Source: Gammaproteobacteria bacterium
GTDB lineage: Bacteria; Pseudomonadota; Gammaproteobacteria; Steroidobacterales; Woeseiaceae
Length of the DNA stretch: 64,000 nucleotides
Direction: 5' to 3'
Assembly (NCBI GenBank): GCA_024639825.1
Contig: JAHEGH010000004.1
Coordinates: forward strand, 28,791 to 92,790
Positions 62,586-64,000 of this stretch are shown here, one piece after another; position 1 is the stretch's first letter, and the number at the start of each line of letters is the position of its first letter. Position numbers and translations under genes: made by a program. Under the pieces are notes generated by a model. The model saw only the letters and a list, made by a program, of their open reading frames with translations, searched no databases and was not told the origin of the DNA.

Positions 62586-64000
<1,415 letters not shown>

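Overview
The window reads as a contiguous piece of a gammaproteobacterial chromosome. The clues are the long (531-residue) isocitrate lyase, DbpA, a YgaU/Kbp-type LysM protein, YeaQ/GlsB, NupC-type carriers, PreTA, and many exported proteins with Gram-negative lipoboxes and TonB-dependent transport. The mix of secreted peptidases, an ExeM/NucH-type nuclease and TPR membrane sensors fits a marine or sediment heterotroph of the Woeseiales/Chromatiales kind, but that placement is an inference. Genes are densely packed, no intergenic gap exceeds 300 bp, and I saw no rRNA, tRNA, CRISPR array, prophage or insertion sequence.

Layout. 1-1764: molybdate ABC transporter modABC (modA is only a 3' end). 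1892-3541: isocitrate lyase with a strong terminator and a promoter region holding two related palindromes. 3562-8796: GFA-domain protein, diguanylate cyclase, D-cysteine desulfhydrase, DUF1697 protein, a lipoprotein and a divergent Lgt-like membrane protein. 8802-8997: remnant of an ABC-2 transporter operon collapsed by an internal deletion. 8998-15998: exported M64 peptidase, two MFS carriers around the DbpA helicase, and a cardiolipin-synthase-like lipoprotein. 16010-20888: extracellular nuclease, pirin/azoreductase pair with a divergent LysR regulator, and a YhhN protein. 20967-25725: NAD-binding protein, small exported protein, AI-2E carrier, CBS protein and a membrane TPR protein.

25835-30958 is a five-gene operon: LolA-like periplasmic protein, two LolC/E-type permeases, a LolD-type ATPase and an outer-membrane barrel-like protein. 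It looks like a complete trans-envelope route. 30966-39799: hemerythrin, DUF937, Kbp, M48-TPR peptidase, PDZ protein, phosphatidylserine synthase, a large exported metzincin-like protease and a sodium/solute symporter. 39863-41721: exported protein, ECF sigma factor and candidate anti-sigma, overlapping end to end.

42229-64000 is dominated by nucleoside and pyrimidine salvage: a HAD-GNAT fusion, two CNT nucleoside carriers with different base-recognition motifs, phosphopentomutase, thymidine phosphorylase, nucleoside hydrolase, ribokinase, cytidine deaminase, PreA, PreT and dihydropyrimidinase. Among them lie a TonB-dependent receptor, a lipoprotein amidohydrolase and a phytanoyl-CoA-dioxygenase-family enzyme. 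Together these could carry nucleosides from the outer membrane to pentose phosphates and reduced, ring-opened pyrimidines. The secreted nuclease upstream could provide the starting material.
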